Shown here one piece after another: positions 46,731-57,478 of a DNA stretch of 64,000 bases. The notes under the pieces were generated by a model that did no database searches, was not told the origin of the DNA, and saw only the letters and a program-made list of their open reading frames with translations. The first letter of the stretch is position 1; each line of letters opens with the position of its first letter. The translations under genes and the position numbers were made by a program. This DNA comes from Pyxicephalus adspersus (Eukaryota; Chordata; Amphibia; Anura; Pyxicephalidae): assembly GCF_032062135.1 (NCBI RefSeq), contig NC_092860.1:128236625-128300624 (forward strand), given 5' to 3'.

Positions 46731-47065
46731 TCAGGCAACAGCTGGGGAGAAGGATGGCGCTGGCTGCTCTGCAGGGGATGGGGGGCCAGCAGAACCTATT
46801 GGTATTTGCCAACCCAGCCTGTGAATAATCGCCTGATGTATCTGAGATTGTTTGCCCAGGGATTCACCTAACATGTTACAGAGATGGTCAACTCTGAACA
46901 TGTAGACACCCAAAGTGGCTGATTGTTCTTGGACTGATTCTATCAGACGATGCATGGCCGCCAGATGTCGTTGGTTAAATTCTCGGCCCTGGCGATTTTG
47001 ATTGAGGTTTTCATGTAGGACCGTAAGGACCAGTTGCAAATTATTTGAACTTTGGGCAGACATCG
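46731..47065 (-). pseudogene. Coiled-coil-like ORF, possibly Harbinger accessory protein C-terminus
   Basis: From ATG at 47065-47063 the minus strand encodes about 110 residues: 'MSAQSSNNLQLVLTVLHENL', a helical Gln/Arg/Leu-rich middle (QNRQGREFNQRHLAAMHRLI, then ESVQEQSATLGVYMFRVDHL), and a Pro/Ala/Ser-rich end. Heptad-like hydrophobic spacing suggests a coiled coil, as in the C-terminal part of MYB-like accessory proteins of Harbinger elements. It lies opposite in strand to the MYB-like block and the transposase tail, so either the genes are convergent or an inversion occurred. An in-frame TGA lies just upstream of the ATG. Identity unproven. Confidence 0.35.
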
Positions 47066-47296
47066 TTGACTCCACTACTCAAAATGGCCTAACAGCCTCT
47101 AAGTGAGGCTTAGAAGCTGGCTTCCCACACTGGGTTGACCGAATCCACCTGCATCCACTGGTTGCTATAAAGGGAAAATTACTACAATATCACATAACTT
47201 TGTGGTTCACCATAACATTATGCAGACAGCATCCTGACATTGAAACATCAACTAATGTTAAACAAAATGTTAGACACATTTATTCTGAATCCTATA

Positions 47297-47689
47297 CATT
47301 AACTCCCGAGTGTGACTCAGGGTGGCTTTTACATGCAAAAAGCGGTAATCCCGAGTCACTTGAGGTAACTTTAAGAGCCCCCCTTACCTTTGCCCCAAAC
47401 TCCAGTGGCGATCCGATGGTCCTGCTGTGAAGCCCAGGCGCCGGTCTGTCAGGGGCGTGGCCGGGTGGGAAATTTAAAAGCAGATTACTGAGTAATCTGC
47501 TTTTAAATACCACCCGGGTCCCGGCCATGCCACTGCCTGCATCTCTCTGGAGATCCGAGCAGCAGCAGCTCCAGCGTCTGTGTGAGCAGGCAGGGAAATC
47601 TCCACTCACATCACCTGGCTGGATGAGTCATCTTCCGGGTGATGTGAGTGGTGATGTATTGGGGGCTGTGTCTGGGAGGGAAATTTGAA
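47297..47689 (+). mobile_element. TTAA-type MITE copy, right side lost, within Harbinger remnant
   Basis: Starts 'attaactcccgagtgtgactcagggtggcttttacatgcaaaaagcggtaatcccgagtca' and follows the 41.1 kb element through the conserved 18-bp palindrome (47472-47508) to 'gatgtattgggggctgtgtctgggagggaaattt' (47690). There it stops abruptly and Harbinger coding sequence resumes. The AT-rich third of the element is missing. Confidence 0.8.
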
Positions 47690-47691
47690 AG

Positions 47692-47890
47692 ATCCTATTC
47701 GCACCATGGAAAGCTGCCGGAGTCATCATGGCATGCTGCCTGCTGCATAACCTGTGCCTGTCCAATCCCCATTGGACAGGGACATGCCAGAGGAATGCGA
47801 GACAGAGGTACATCAACATCCTGCCCCCAATGCACAGCAGAGGTACGTCGAGTCAGAGATGAACTTATTGCTAATGTATTTGCGCGTGAG
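47692..47890 (+). pseudogene. Harbinger (HARBI1-type) transposase, C-terminal remnant
   Basis: The frame from 47692 reads 'KAAGVIMACCLLHNLCLSN'. The I-x-A-C-C-x-L-H-N box is the conserved C-terminal helix of HARBI1/Harbinger DDE transposases, just after the catalytic Glu. After a frameshift near 47838 the neighbouring frame gives 'VRRVRDELIANVFA' (about 47843-47885), matching the family's final 'R-D-x-L-I-x-x-F' helix. The N-terminal and catalytic Asp parts are absent, lost where the TTAA MITE now lies or earlier. The protein would normally cut and join transposon ends. Confidence 0.75.
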
Positions 47891-49338
47891 TATTTCCATA
47901 TGTTTACAATGCATGCATTACATATTTCAGCTGCATTACATATTTCAGCTTTCTTCATACATCATGCTGGATCTTTATGTGACACTTGTAACACATTGCC
48001 AAACTAGGGCAGTGTGCAGTTTAGTTTAGATTTGTGCAAGCATTGCTTACGCAGCCAGAAAAGCATGAACAATACAATCCAGCAGAATGTAGTTAGCACT
48101 AAAGCATGGTAAACCATGCTGCTTAACACATCCTAATAATGTAATCTATTTCTTTACAGGGGATAACATTCCTCTACTGTGCTGCTAAGCCTCTGGAATG
48201 TCACATCACAAACTACCGTACATTCGTGAAAGATATTAAAGAAGAAATCCACCTTTATGTTCCTCCACTTCCAAGCTGATGTGAAGAAGTGACTATATAG
48301 TGGGCCAAGGTCTAAAATGGCATTGAAACCTTCATAAACACCCAGTAAACTGTATACTGGCTCAGTGCACAAATTAAGGGCGACGTGGTTTGAAAGGACA
48401 CCCTTCCTTAAATATATAGAGTCCAGGCTCCTCGTCATTCTTGGCACAGCCTAGCGTCTCTTGGTTTTTGTTGCAATTTTACCTTCCAGAAAGATGTACA
48501 GGTCATGGATGACCTAGCGGGACAGGCATAAGCGTCTTTAGACTTTCTGGCCATTGGTTTGAGCAAAGCAATAAAATATGTTTGGCACTAAGTTAAATTG
48601 TCCTTGGCATTTTTCAATACAAAATGAGTAATACGATTAGAATCATGTAAACATAAATAAATCATACTATCTGGTATGTAAGAGTGCTTGACCCTGCTTG
48701 TGAGCTTGTCAATCAATGTGGTTTGATGTTGTGCTTGGCAACCTGGAACTCCTTCCATCACCATCAGGTGTGTTAGAATGAGTATGCAACTCAGCTGGAC
48801 AACTAATTCACAACCAGTTTTGACAGCAAGTGGAAGTGTGTTTGTATACAATAGTGCTAAGATCAGGCAGCACAGCACAATGACAACAAAGCGATAACAC
48901 TACCACAAATGAACAGAGGAGTCGTGTGGCAGCAAATAAATATTGTGCAAATGTCAGAGTAATACATATGTACATAATACATTCAAAAACCAATATGTGA
49001 CTTTGAAAATGGGACAAAGGCAAATGGGGTTCAAGTAGTAGTTTGGAGTGGAAACTATGCAGACATTTGTCATGAATATTAGTTTAAACAAAATGACAAA
49101 ACATTGCAGAAGATTTGCTAAACAACAGAAACTGTCATTACAAACCAAGCACAAAAACATTGCAGCAAAAGATGAAACTAACAATAATGAAGACAAAGTC
49201 ACATCAATGCATAACATCCAAGCAAACTTACTTGATGATGACCCCCCCCCCCCAACCAGTCCAGCTAAATAATATTTATAATGAAAATGCATATGCATTT
49301 ATATGCATTTAAATGTATTTTGACATACGAGTGAAATC
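47891..49338. other. Flank of the Harbinger remnant and LINE, no gene supported
   Basis: The minus-strand frame 48154-48447 (97 codons) and others show no motif I recognise. The 12-bp 'acatatttcagc' is directly repeated at 47920-47950. A poly-C tract lies at 49240-49253. This may include untranslated Harbinger sequence, but I cannot find its inverted end. Confidence 0.4.
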
Positions 49339-49866
49339 ACTAAATGTTTTTTGTTTCAATCCTTTTTTATTAAATTTTTATAACATAACAAAACAGGGAC
49401 AGAAAATGGCACATACAGAAACACAGGGGGCTCTCGGCCCTCCATTGCAATAACACATTTTACAAAGAGTGACATTTTACATTGACATATTTATACGTGA
49501 AATAAAATGGGGTCATCCACAGGGAAAAACATAAAGGGGTTGGGAGGAAACACAAGAGGGGAACACCCCATATCCGTCAGTTTTTTATGCCTGAGTGAGA
49601 AACCATAACGGTTATTAGAAAGCCGAAAACTCGAATAACCCTCGAGAGCTTCATATCCGCTCTCTAACCCCTCCCTGGTTACAACCGGGAATGCCACCAT
49701 ATTTTCCTAACCATAAACAAAGGCAAAACAGTTAGCCCAGGGGTAGGCGTGGGATAGGGCAAGGGGCAGGGGGGAATGTCCGACTGGCCTTTTGCATGTA
49801 CAAACCCATAGTTCACTATAGACCCAATTGTATCAAAATTTACAACTCGTTTACATTCCGCAAGGT

Positions 49867-52800
49867 TTACTGCCGGAACGATTTAAATTGGGGCAATTCT
49901 TTGAACCAGTCCCAAGCCGACCACGTCAGCTTGTATTGCTCCGTCTTATTCTCATCCACTGCTATTAATCTCTCCATATGTTGTATGTTTTCCACTTCCA
50001 CCAACCAATCTCTCATGGTGGGTACCAGGGGCTGTTTCCACTTTCGAGGTATAATTGTTCTAGCTGCTGTAAGAAAATGTCTGAGCACATCCCTTTTACA
50101 AGCCTTAATAGACCCAGGAAGAATAGACAGCAACGACATTTGAGGGGTTAGCTTTAAATTAGAGCCAGTCGCGCTATTATAGATATCGGCTATCTGATCC
50201 CATAATTTACGAATGCCCGGGCACTCCCACCAAATATGTGCCCTGTTGGAAGTCACATCTCCAGCACCTATCAGAAATCGAAGAAGAAATACGGTGGATA
50301 TCCTTGGGACATAAATACCACCTGGAGATTTTTTTTATAATTGGTCTCTTGGGCCTTACAGGGAAGAGCCATCTTATGGGTCAGAACAAAAGCCTTTTCC
50401 CAATCTAGTGGGGAAATAGCTACCCCCAATTCTTTCTCCAAATATCTCGTGTAGGTGGGAGCTTTGTTAGCATATATTCTGATCAGTATCTCGTATACCT
50501 GGGATATAACATGGATCGGCCTATTTTCAGAACGTAATAATATTTCGAATTCCGTTAAGCTCCTGTGTGTGGGATAGAAAGCCAGAAATTGTGCTATAAA
50601 AGAGGATAATTGGATGTGTAATAGCCATGCGTTCGGCATCTGCTGCACCCTGGCGTCCAAGGAGGAGAGGGGCGGAACCCTCCCATTCTGTAATACACTG
50701 CATAACTGCCTATGATCCCCAGCCGTCCAGGATAGAAATTTTTTTGTGTTCATTGCAGGAGCAAACGCTGGGTTATCAAACAGGGGGGTCATGGGCCCTA
50801 CTCTAGAGGACACATGGCCCCCCCTAACAAGAATGTCCTATTCCCTCAAAAGATCAGATGTGACAATTGGTAGCAAGTGGTGTGGTTGGAGCCTAGACCT
50901 GTCTATCCACAATAAGGAATGGAGATCAACGGGAGACAGGATATTTTCCAACAAAACCCAGCTCTTCCGGTCCCTATTATGGACCCAGTCAACCACCCGA
51001 GTCAACATAGCCGCTCTGTAGTAACATCTGATATCAGGGACGCCCGCACCGCCCAATGTTTTAGGTCTAGTAAGATACCGGAGAGCTATTCTGGGGCGCC
51101 TCGAGGTCCACAGAAACTTTCTGCACAGCTGCTGCATTTTGCCTAAAAAGGCCTGCGATAAATAAATCGGAATCGTCTGGAAGACATATAGTAGTTTAGG
51201 TAAAACATCTATTTTGAGAGCATTAATCCTAGCAAACCAAGAGAGAGGTAGTAAATTATATCTCCCTAACTCCGCTTTCAATCTGCCCAACAATGGTTCA
51301 TAATTATAAGTAAATAATTTAGCCGGGTTTGCCGTTATAAAGACCCCCAGGTATTTGAGCTTCTCGTTACAGTGCGTAAACTTCGTATGGTTCTTAAGGT
51401 AATGTACCTGGGAAGGTAAGAGCGAAATATTTAGTATTTCGGATTTGTAAAAATTCACTTTAAAATTACTTAGCATCCCAAATTTCCCAAACTCTTCTAA
51501 AATCGCCGGTATAGAAGTCTGTGGAGACGATATATACATTAGAAGATCGTCAGCAAACAGGGACAGCTTATAATGGTGTTTTCCAATCTTTATCCCTTGT
51601 ACTAACTCATTTGTCCTCAGCGCCATTGCCAGATGTTCCATCACTATGGCATACAATAGGGGGGATAGTGGACAACCCTGTCTAGTACCATTAACAATAG
51701 GAAATGGCGCCGTCAAATTCCCATTAACCCGCACCCGAGCTTTAGGGGCTGAGTAGAGCGCAGCTATCCTGGCCACCATCAATTGACCCAATCCTATCTG
51801 GCGTAACGCCTGGTACATAAATGTCCAATTCACCCTGTCGAACGCCTTCTCTGCGTCAACCGATAACAAGCATACAGGGGTCTTGGACATTTTGGCGGCA
51901 TGAGTAATCAATAGTGTTTTAAGTATATTATCTCTGGCCTCCCTTCCAGTAATAAAACCCACCTGATCTGTGTGGATCAGGTCCGGTAAATATAGGGATA
52001 ATCGATTGGCTATTAATTTAGAGAAGAGTTTGGCGTCCACATTAATTAAGGAAATTGGTCTATAGTTTGAACACAAGGAATGATCCTTGCCTGGCCTAGG
52101 GAGAACAGTAATATGCGCCTCTAGACTTTGAGCAGGGAAGGGGTTTTCTCCCGATATAGAGGAAAACACCCTTGTCATAAACGGGGCCAGGGCCTCTACA
52201 TGTAATTTAAAGAATTTGGGTGTAAACCCATCTGGTCCTGGGCTCTTTCCAGCCGGAGTATTTTTAATTACCGCAGACACCTCTGCTTCCGTGAAAGCAG
52301 ATTCCAAGCTAGCAGATACTGTCGGGTCTAATTCCGGCAACGCAGTAGAAGCTATATAGTCCCGGAGGGAAGGGGTAGAATGCGGTGAGGATTGAATATT
52401 GTACAGATCAGCATAATATTGTTAAAATATACCAATAAAATTTCCTGTGGGAAGGAAGTATTGTTACCTTTAGCATCCCGTATTTGTGGAATATATGTAG
52501 CCGCTGGCCTGGGATGAAGCCCCCTCGCCAAAAGACGACCACATTTCTCACCGGATTGATAATATGATTTGCGATATTTACCCCTAAACTTTTGGTGAGC
52601 TAAATCATAAAGTTCAAGTAAACGTCTCCTAGCGGACGTTAGTTCAATAAACACATCCGAGGACATATTACTTTTATGCAACCTTTCTAATTTCTGTATA
52701 CTGTCGAGCGTATGGGTAATCTCTTGGGATCTGATTTTCTTAAGTCTAGAACCTTGTTGAATCAAAACTCCACAGAGAAAAGCTTTAAAAGCCTCCCATT

Positions 52801-53647
52801 GAAAAGGGAGGGGTGTCTCGTCAGACTTCTGGTCTTGCAAGAAATTTCTAATGGTATCTAAAACTGTCCTTGCGCAGACTGAGTCTCTAAAGAGAGAATC
52901 GTTACATTTCTAAGTCCACTCCCTGGATCCCACAAAGGGAGTCTGGAGAATTAAGGAAACCGAGGCATGGTCTGACCAAGGGCAGCTTTCAATAAGGGCT
53001 TCTGACTTCTAGTCCATTATCCAATGGCTAAAAAAGATATAGTCTATTCGAGAGTAAGTATGATGGGGATTGGAGTAAAAAGTGTAATCCTTGTCGCCAG
53101 GGTGCAGGGTCCGCCACACATCAATCAGTTGTAAATCATTCAATTTGGCCTTAAATGCGTTCAGTTTGGAATAAGAGATGGAGGAATGACCTGTTAAGGT
53201 GTCCACCCTAGGGTCTAGAGGAAAATTAAAATCTCCTCCAATGATCAAAGCGCCTTCTGCAAATGTACTAAGCTTGGTCAGGAACTGGACAGCTGCTAGA
53301 GTCGGCTGTTGATTAGGGGAATAGAATGAAGCTATCGTGTAGGTCCTATCCCATAGGGAGATCTTTGCAAACACAAATCGTCCCAGCGGGTCAATACAGG
53401 TGTCCAGTATCTGAGTTGGGATTGATTTATGGAAAGCTATGGATACCCCCTTCGTTTTACCTTCAGGGTTAGAGCTATGAATCCATGTAGTATAATAGCG
53501 ATTACGTAATGATGGAATCTTTTGAGAATGAAAATGTGTTTCCTGGAGCATTAAAATGTGATCTCTGGCTTTATGCTGATTATACAAAAGTTGGGAGCGT
53601 TTGTTAGGGCCATTAAGGCCTTTAGCGTTAAGGGTACGAACTTTCAA
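49867..53647 (-). pseudogene. L1/Tx1 ORF2 (endonuclease-reverse transcriptase), broken
   Basis: The AP endonuclease opens near 53647 ('VRTLNAKGLNGPNKRSQ', no clear ATG), with LQETH, 'LIIGGDFNFPLD' and 'YSRIDYIFFSHW'. TAG at 53009-53011 precedes the catalytic 'CPWSDHASVSL', which stays in the same frame, and a second TAG is at 52910-52912. After the linker a frameshift at about 52420 leads to the reverse transcriptase frame (52340-50838, 500 codons), with 'GKSPGPDGF', 'NYRPISLINVDAKLFSKLIA', 'DQVGFITGREARDN', 'VDAEKAFDRVNW', 'GTRQGCPLSPLL' and the catalytic FADDLLMYI (about 51550). TAG at 50838-50840, then a frameshift near 50265, precede the C-terminal 'AHIWWECPGIRKLW'. Five lesions; every catalytic motif is still present. 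It would perform target-primed reverse transcription. Confidence 0.92.
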
Positions 53648-54569
53648 CCCTTGCGGATTGTGTGGTTGGGTAGTTTACATATCAGCTGCTATAAATACTG
53701 CTTAGGCTAACAGCAGGGTGAACCAGGAGATGGAAATAAAATCAATCAACCACCCTCTGGTAAGTGACATATGATGTTAAAGTCAACTTAATAGGCCAGT
53801 CGGAACTTGAAATTTACTTAGGCGTGGGTAAGGGAAGGGTGAGGGGCAACAGTCGGCTGGGGGGGGCTGTGTCCCAGATGTCTAAGGGGAACTCTAAATT
53901 AAAAGGTATCACCTTAAGTGCCGACTAAACCGGCGGTTCTCCTATGTGGGGAAATGTGGCAGGTCGATAGGGGGACAAAATATAACCTTAACCATATCCA
54001 ACTGGGGGGAAAGCCAATATAATATTAAAACCTCTGGAAGCCGTGCAAATCTGCAGAAAGTAGTAAACAACATCACAGCCAGCAGTTATACAAGAGCCAG
54101 AAAAATAGCATATAAACTACACCGTGACTTATTCCCTAGGATACCCTCCCCGCAGCCCTCATTGGGCCTCCGGACCCAAGCTAAAAATCTCAGCAAAAGC
54201 AGGTAACTGATTACTCTTCTCAGGTGTAAATCCCATGCCTAGTGCCCGTATAAAAGTTTAGAACTAACAAACCACAAATGTAAACAAAAACATATAAAGA
54301 AGCGGGCCCATACTTATTATAAATTATAAGTAATGCCATACATTACCAGGGAGCTGACCCGCCTGTAGGCCTTTGTGGGAGTGACATTTAAAAACAAAAA
54401 ACATATGCCACATCAATATAGAGAGCAAAGTACATATGCGTCCAAATAAGGATTCAACCACTTGGATGTTTAAGGCACATTAGGGGGGAACCTCTTGTCG
54501 TTCCGCTGAAACCATCTTGAGTGGGCTGCTGAGCTGGCATCCATACAACAATTGAAGTATGGGGATCAT

Positions 54570-55852
54570 TCAGGGACGTGAAGTTGACACGGGCATAGAT
54601 GAATCTGTCCCTGATCCAGGGCCTGCTGGTAGTGTTGATTCCTGCCCTTGTCTAGGGCCATGTGGGCTTCCAGAGAGGGCGGTCGGTGATGGGAGTCGCT
54701 GATCCAGACGGTTAGGAGGCCCAAGGGGTAGGGCTAACGGAGCTGCAGGCCAATCTGGTAACCGTATATCAGGAAGCTGGAGGTCCCTCAGGAACTGTGG
54801 TAAATCCTCTGGACCCCGGAAAAAATAACTCTTACCCCCAGATCTAACAATAAGATGAAATGGGTATCCCCAGCGATAGGGGATATTCCGGTCACGGAGC
54901 ACATCCAACAGGGGTTAAACCGCTCTCCGGAGATCCAGTGTATGTTTGGATAAATCCGGCATCAGTTGTATTTGGGCCCCAGAGTATTCAATAACTTTGG
55001 AGGCTCTTGCTTTCTTCATATTATCCTCTTTAGTTCTAAAAAATGGATGCGACAGATTGCATCCCGTGGTCGTTGGGGGTCTCTCCCACGAGGGCCCAGG
55101 GTCCTATGCACCCTATCTATTTCAATATCCATATCTGGTGGGATCGCCAGGAGGTTCGCAAATATAGTATAAGCAGCAGTATATAACTCGGATTTTGGTA
55201 CTGTTTCCAGGATCCCGCAAATGCGGATATTGTTTCGCCTATTGCGATTCTCTGCGTCATCCTGCAGTAAATAGAGCATATTGATTTGAGCCGCCTGGCG
55301 CTCTAAAATAACAGCATGAGACTCCATTTGAGAAGAAAGTTCCGCACAAGCACTTTGAAGCACATTAGTGGTACTAGTCACCTGTTGGAGGGTCTGTTGA
55401 ATATGTAGGAATTCAGCTTTACAGCTCGCCTCTAACCTCCCAATACTGTGATCCAAATCAGACCTTGTGGGGAGCGCCCGGAGGTGGGCTTTCCAATCCC
55501 AATCCTCCTCCTCCATCCTTTGACTAAATGTGGGCCCAGAAGCCTCCCCAGAGCTGGAGAGCATGCCTGATCTCTGTATATAAGAAATAGATGATCCCAT
55601 AGCCTGTCATGATGAAAGTACCTGGTCTGCTGTGTCCCCCTGGGTGTCATCTGGGGGTATCGTCGTTGGTGGTGTGGCAAGCTGGTTCGCGTCCGCTCGC
55701 GGCCCGGATCCGGCCGCAAATTGAGAACGCAGCTTTAAGGCCTGGTCACCCGCGGCCCGACTCCCGGCCGCAAACAGCCCGGGAATGCTCCTGGACACCG
55801 GCGTCTCCCCTCCGGGGCGCCCCCTTTGACTTCCTTTCAATTTAGGACCCAT
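54570..55852 (-). pseudogene. L1/Tx1 ORF1 (RNA-binding chaperone), broken
   Basis: Begins MGPKLKGSQRGRPGG at 55852, where the initiating ATG is preceded by 'ccactgca'. A Pro/Ala/Gly-rich N-terminus is followed by an in-frame TGA (55607-55609). The same frame continues as 'MGSSISYIQRSG', a helical coiled-coil section ('SIGRLEASCKAEFLHIQQTL' to 'MESHAVILERQAAQI'), then the L1 RRM signature 'DDAENRNRRNNIRICGI' and 'DRVHRTLGPRG'. A frameshift at about 55018 moves to the C-terminal domain ('RASKVIEYSGAQIQLMPDLS'), which has a TAA at 54915-54917 before 'DVLRDRNIPYRWGYPFHLIV'. The tail is Pro/Ser/Gly-rich. In live elements this protein trimerises and packages the element RNA. Three lesions in about 1.28 kb. 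Confidence 0.85.
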
Positions 55853-55929
55853 TGCAGTGGGAGAGAAGATCTGTATGTGCTGCTCTGTAAGGCTTTCCCC
55901 CCTGTAGGATACGGAGCTAGGCACACACA

Positions 55930-55964
55930 CGTCCTAGTCCGCCATCGTCCGGCCACGCCCCCCC
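55930..55964 (-). promoter_or_regulatory. LINE 5' UTR start with GC box and YY1-like site
   Basis: The minus-strand 5' end reads GGGGGGGCGTGGCCGGACGA and continues TGGCGGAC. The GGGGCGTGG is an Sp/KLF-type GC box. GATGGCGG at about +19 matches the YY1 core. Human L1 also has a YY1 site in its first 20 bases that positions transcription. The parallel is inference from position and sequence only. Confidence 0.45.
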
Positions 55965-55979
55965 ACTAAATGTTTTTTG

Positions 55980-57240
55980 ATACATCTTTGGCAATAATCC
56001 TTTTTTTCAATTATTTGATTTCTATCAAGCCAAACTACAACAACATTTTAATTAGATAACAAATACTTGGTGACAATTTTTTTACAATTCATACTATTGT
56101 GTGATGACATAATATGTAGTGTTAACTAGTATATACACAGCTTGATCTCAATTAGTTTGGAGTGTTGCAAAGCAAACCAAAAAGTATGAAAACAATTCAA
56201 CAAATGTAACAATAAAATAATTAATTTTGGTAATGAGTACAATGTAACCTAAAAAAGTAACACTTACCCAAAAGAAGATGAAGCATTAAAGATTCTAATT
56301 AACCTGTAATGGACTGTAGATGCGCACAGAACAGAGAGCAGGTGTGTGCTAATGAATTGCTATGATCTCACCATTAGCTTAACAGATCCTCCTTAATCGC
56401 GCAGCTGCTCAGTACTCATTTATCAAGGCAGGAATCTGGCTGGCAAGTGAAGGAGCGTGTACTAGCACTCGGCTCAGGCCTGCGGAAAACTGCCTCTTAT
56501 GTTGGTGCGTAAATACGCGCGTTGAGTGTACGCGCATCTCATTGATGAATTAGGGCAATAACCTCTTCAACATGATCATAGGGAGCGTCTTGTATGGAGT
56601 ACAATTAGCAGGGTCCTGTCTGGACTCTGTCCTGACTATGTTAGGTGGAGACAGATGGAATTGAGACAGCCTTTATCTACAGAAGATTTGTGGTTAGTTC
56701 CACAACATATTTGGAATAACCTAGCTGAGTTTCTTGGGAAATTGCATGCAAGTATGTGAAGCTAGTGGAATTTAAGCTGGTTTTGAAGATGGCATCTGGT
56801 CACACGAAATACTGAATTGACATTCACTTTGCATTGTTAATTGATAAAAACAAATTTCTAGCACTTATTTTTGTAAAAGCATGTTTAGCTTACAGTATTT
56901 TTCACACAAAACTTTAGCACATTATTGTATGTCACTACATGTTTTCACAACAAAAATCACTTCTTGGTATTTAGGAAAACAATCCAAACAAGCATGTGGA
57001 GTACAGGTGTAATGGGCTATTTGCCAGGATTGCTGCTGACCATTTTCCCATTACTGACATGCTGGTTTCTGCTCTGTGTCTATGTGGAGCAGGCAATCAT
57101 GGTAAAGGCGTAGCTTTATTTTCGGTCAGAGTCTCCAGCAAGGAGAACTTTTTGAGCATCACGGTATTGATATCAAAAACTTTCACTCCACATCTGGTAG
57201 GACCAACAGTAAAGCAAGTCAAAGCCAACATTCCTTTTGA
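55980..57240. other. Intergenic DNA; one distal scrap of the 40-kb array
   Basis: 56562-56650 ('cctcttcaacatgatcataggg', 'ctgtctggactctgtcctgactatgttagg') resembles the array units at 39.9-42.8 kb, so the array family is dispersed. Nothing else recognised. Confidence 0.5.
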
Positions 57241-57241
57241 T

Positions 57242-57478
57242 TGGCGGTCCCCAACCTGTTCTGCATCACATACTTGTTTGCATTTACCCTGTTGGGGAGG
57301 GGGGAGATATTGGTACTTGTCAAATGCAGTCTCTGCTTTGACAAGAAGAATCTGTTTCCTCTTTCCTATCATTTCATTCAGCAAACCAGGTCAACAAGCC
57401 AACAAGGATATCTGCTTCCCTGATTAGCACAGACCATGACCCACTACTGCTCTGTGGCCCAGTGGTTGGGAACCCCTG
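57242..57478. mobile_element. hAT-like MITE or pair of ends
   Basis: The left end 'ggcggtccccaacctg' (57245) and the right end 'cagtggttgggaacccctg' (57460-57478) face each other as imperfect inverted repeats of the CAGxGGTCCCCAACC type, like the 42.2 kb sequence. No clear 8-bp duplication. The minus-strand frame 57097-57384 crosses the left boundary and is not supported as a gene. Confidence 0.4.

Larger units (their letters stand above)
49354..55964 (-). mobile_element. Full-length L1/Tx1-type LINE with target-site duplications
   Basis: A 6.6-kb element on the minus strand, 5' end at 55964. The 15-mer ACTAAATGTTTTTTG flanks it exactly (49339-49353 and 55965-55979). In order it has a GC-rich 5' UTR starting GGGGGGGCGTGGCC, ORF1 (coiled coil, RRM-like domain, C-terminal domain), a short spacer, ORF2 (endonuclease, reverse transcriptase, Cys-His domain), and a 3' UTR ending with AATAAA (plus-strand TTTATT at 49366-49371) and 'ggattgaaa' in place of a long poly(A). 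Both ORFs carry several stops or frameshifts, so it is inactive, yet nothing large is missing. Lack of 5' truncation is unusual for a LINE copy. Confidence 0.93.

Noticed and set aside
46280..46824. Long frames on both strands (up to 157 codons)
   Set aside because: They are open because of the GC-rich minisatellite; no frame has domain-like sequence.
48154..48878. Two minus-strand frames of 96-97 codons
   Set aside because: No recognisable motif and no supporting splice or repeat structure; left as unassigned DNA next to the Harbinger remnant.
49339..49353. Tx1-style site-specific insertion of the LINE
   Set aside because: The target is ordinary T-rich DNA, not another transposon copy or a known fixed target sequence.
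57097..57384. 95-codon minus-strand frame with gene-like composition ('ALTCFTVGPTRCGVKVFDINT')
   Set aside because: No family recognised, a long frame exists on the opposite strand too, and it crosses a hAT-like boundary. A translated search would decide.
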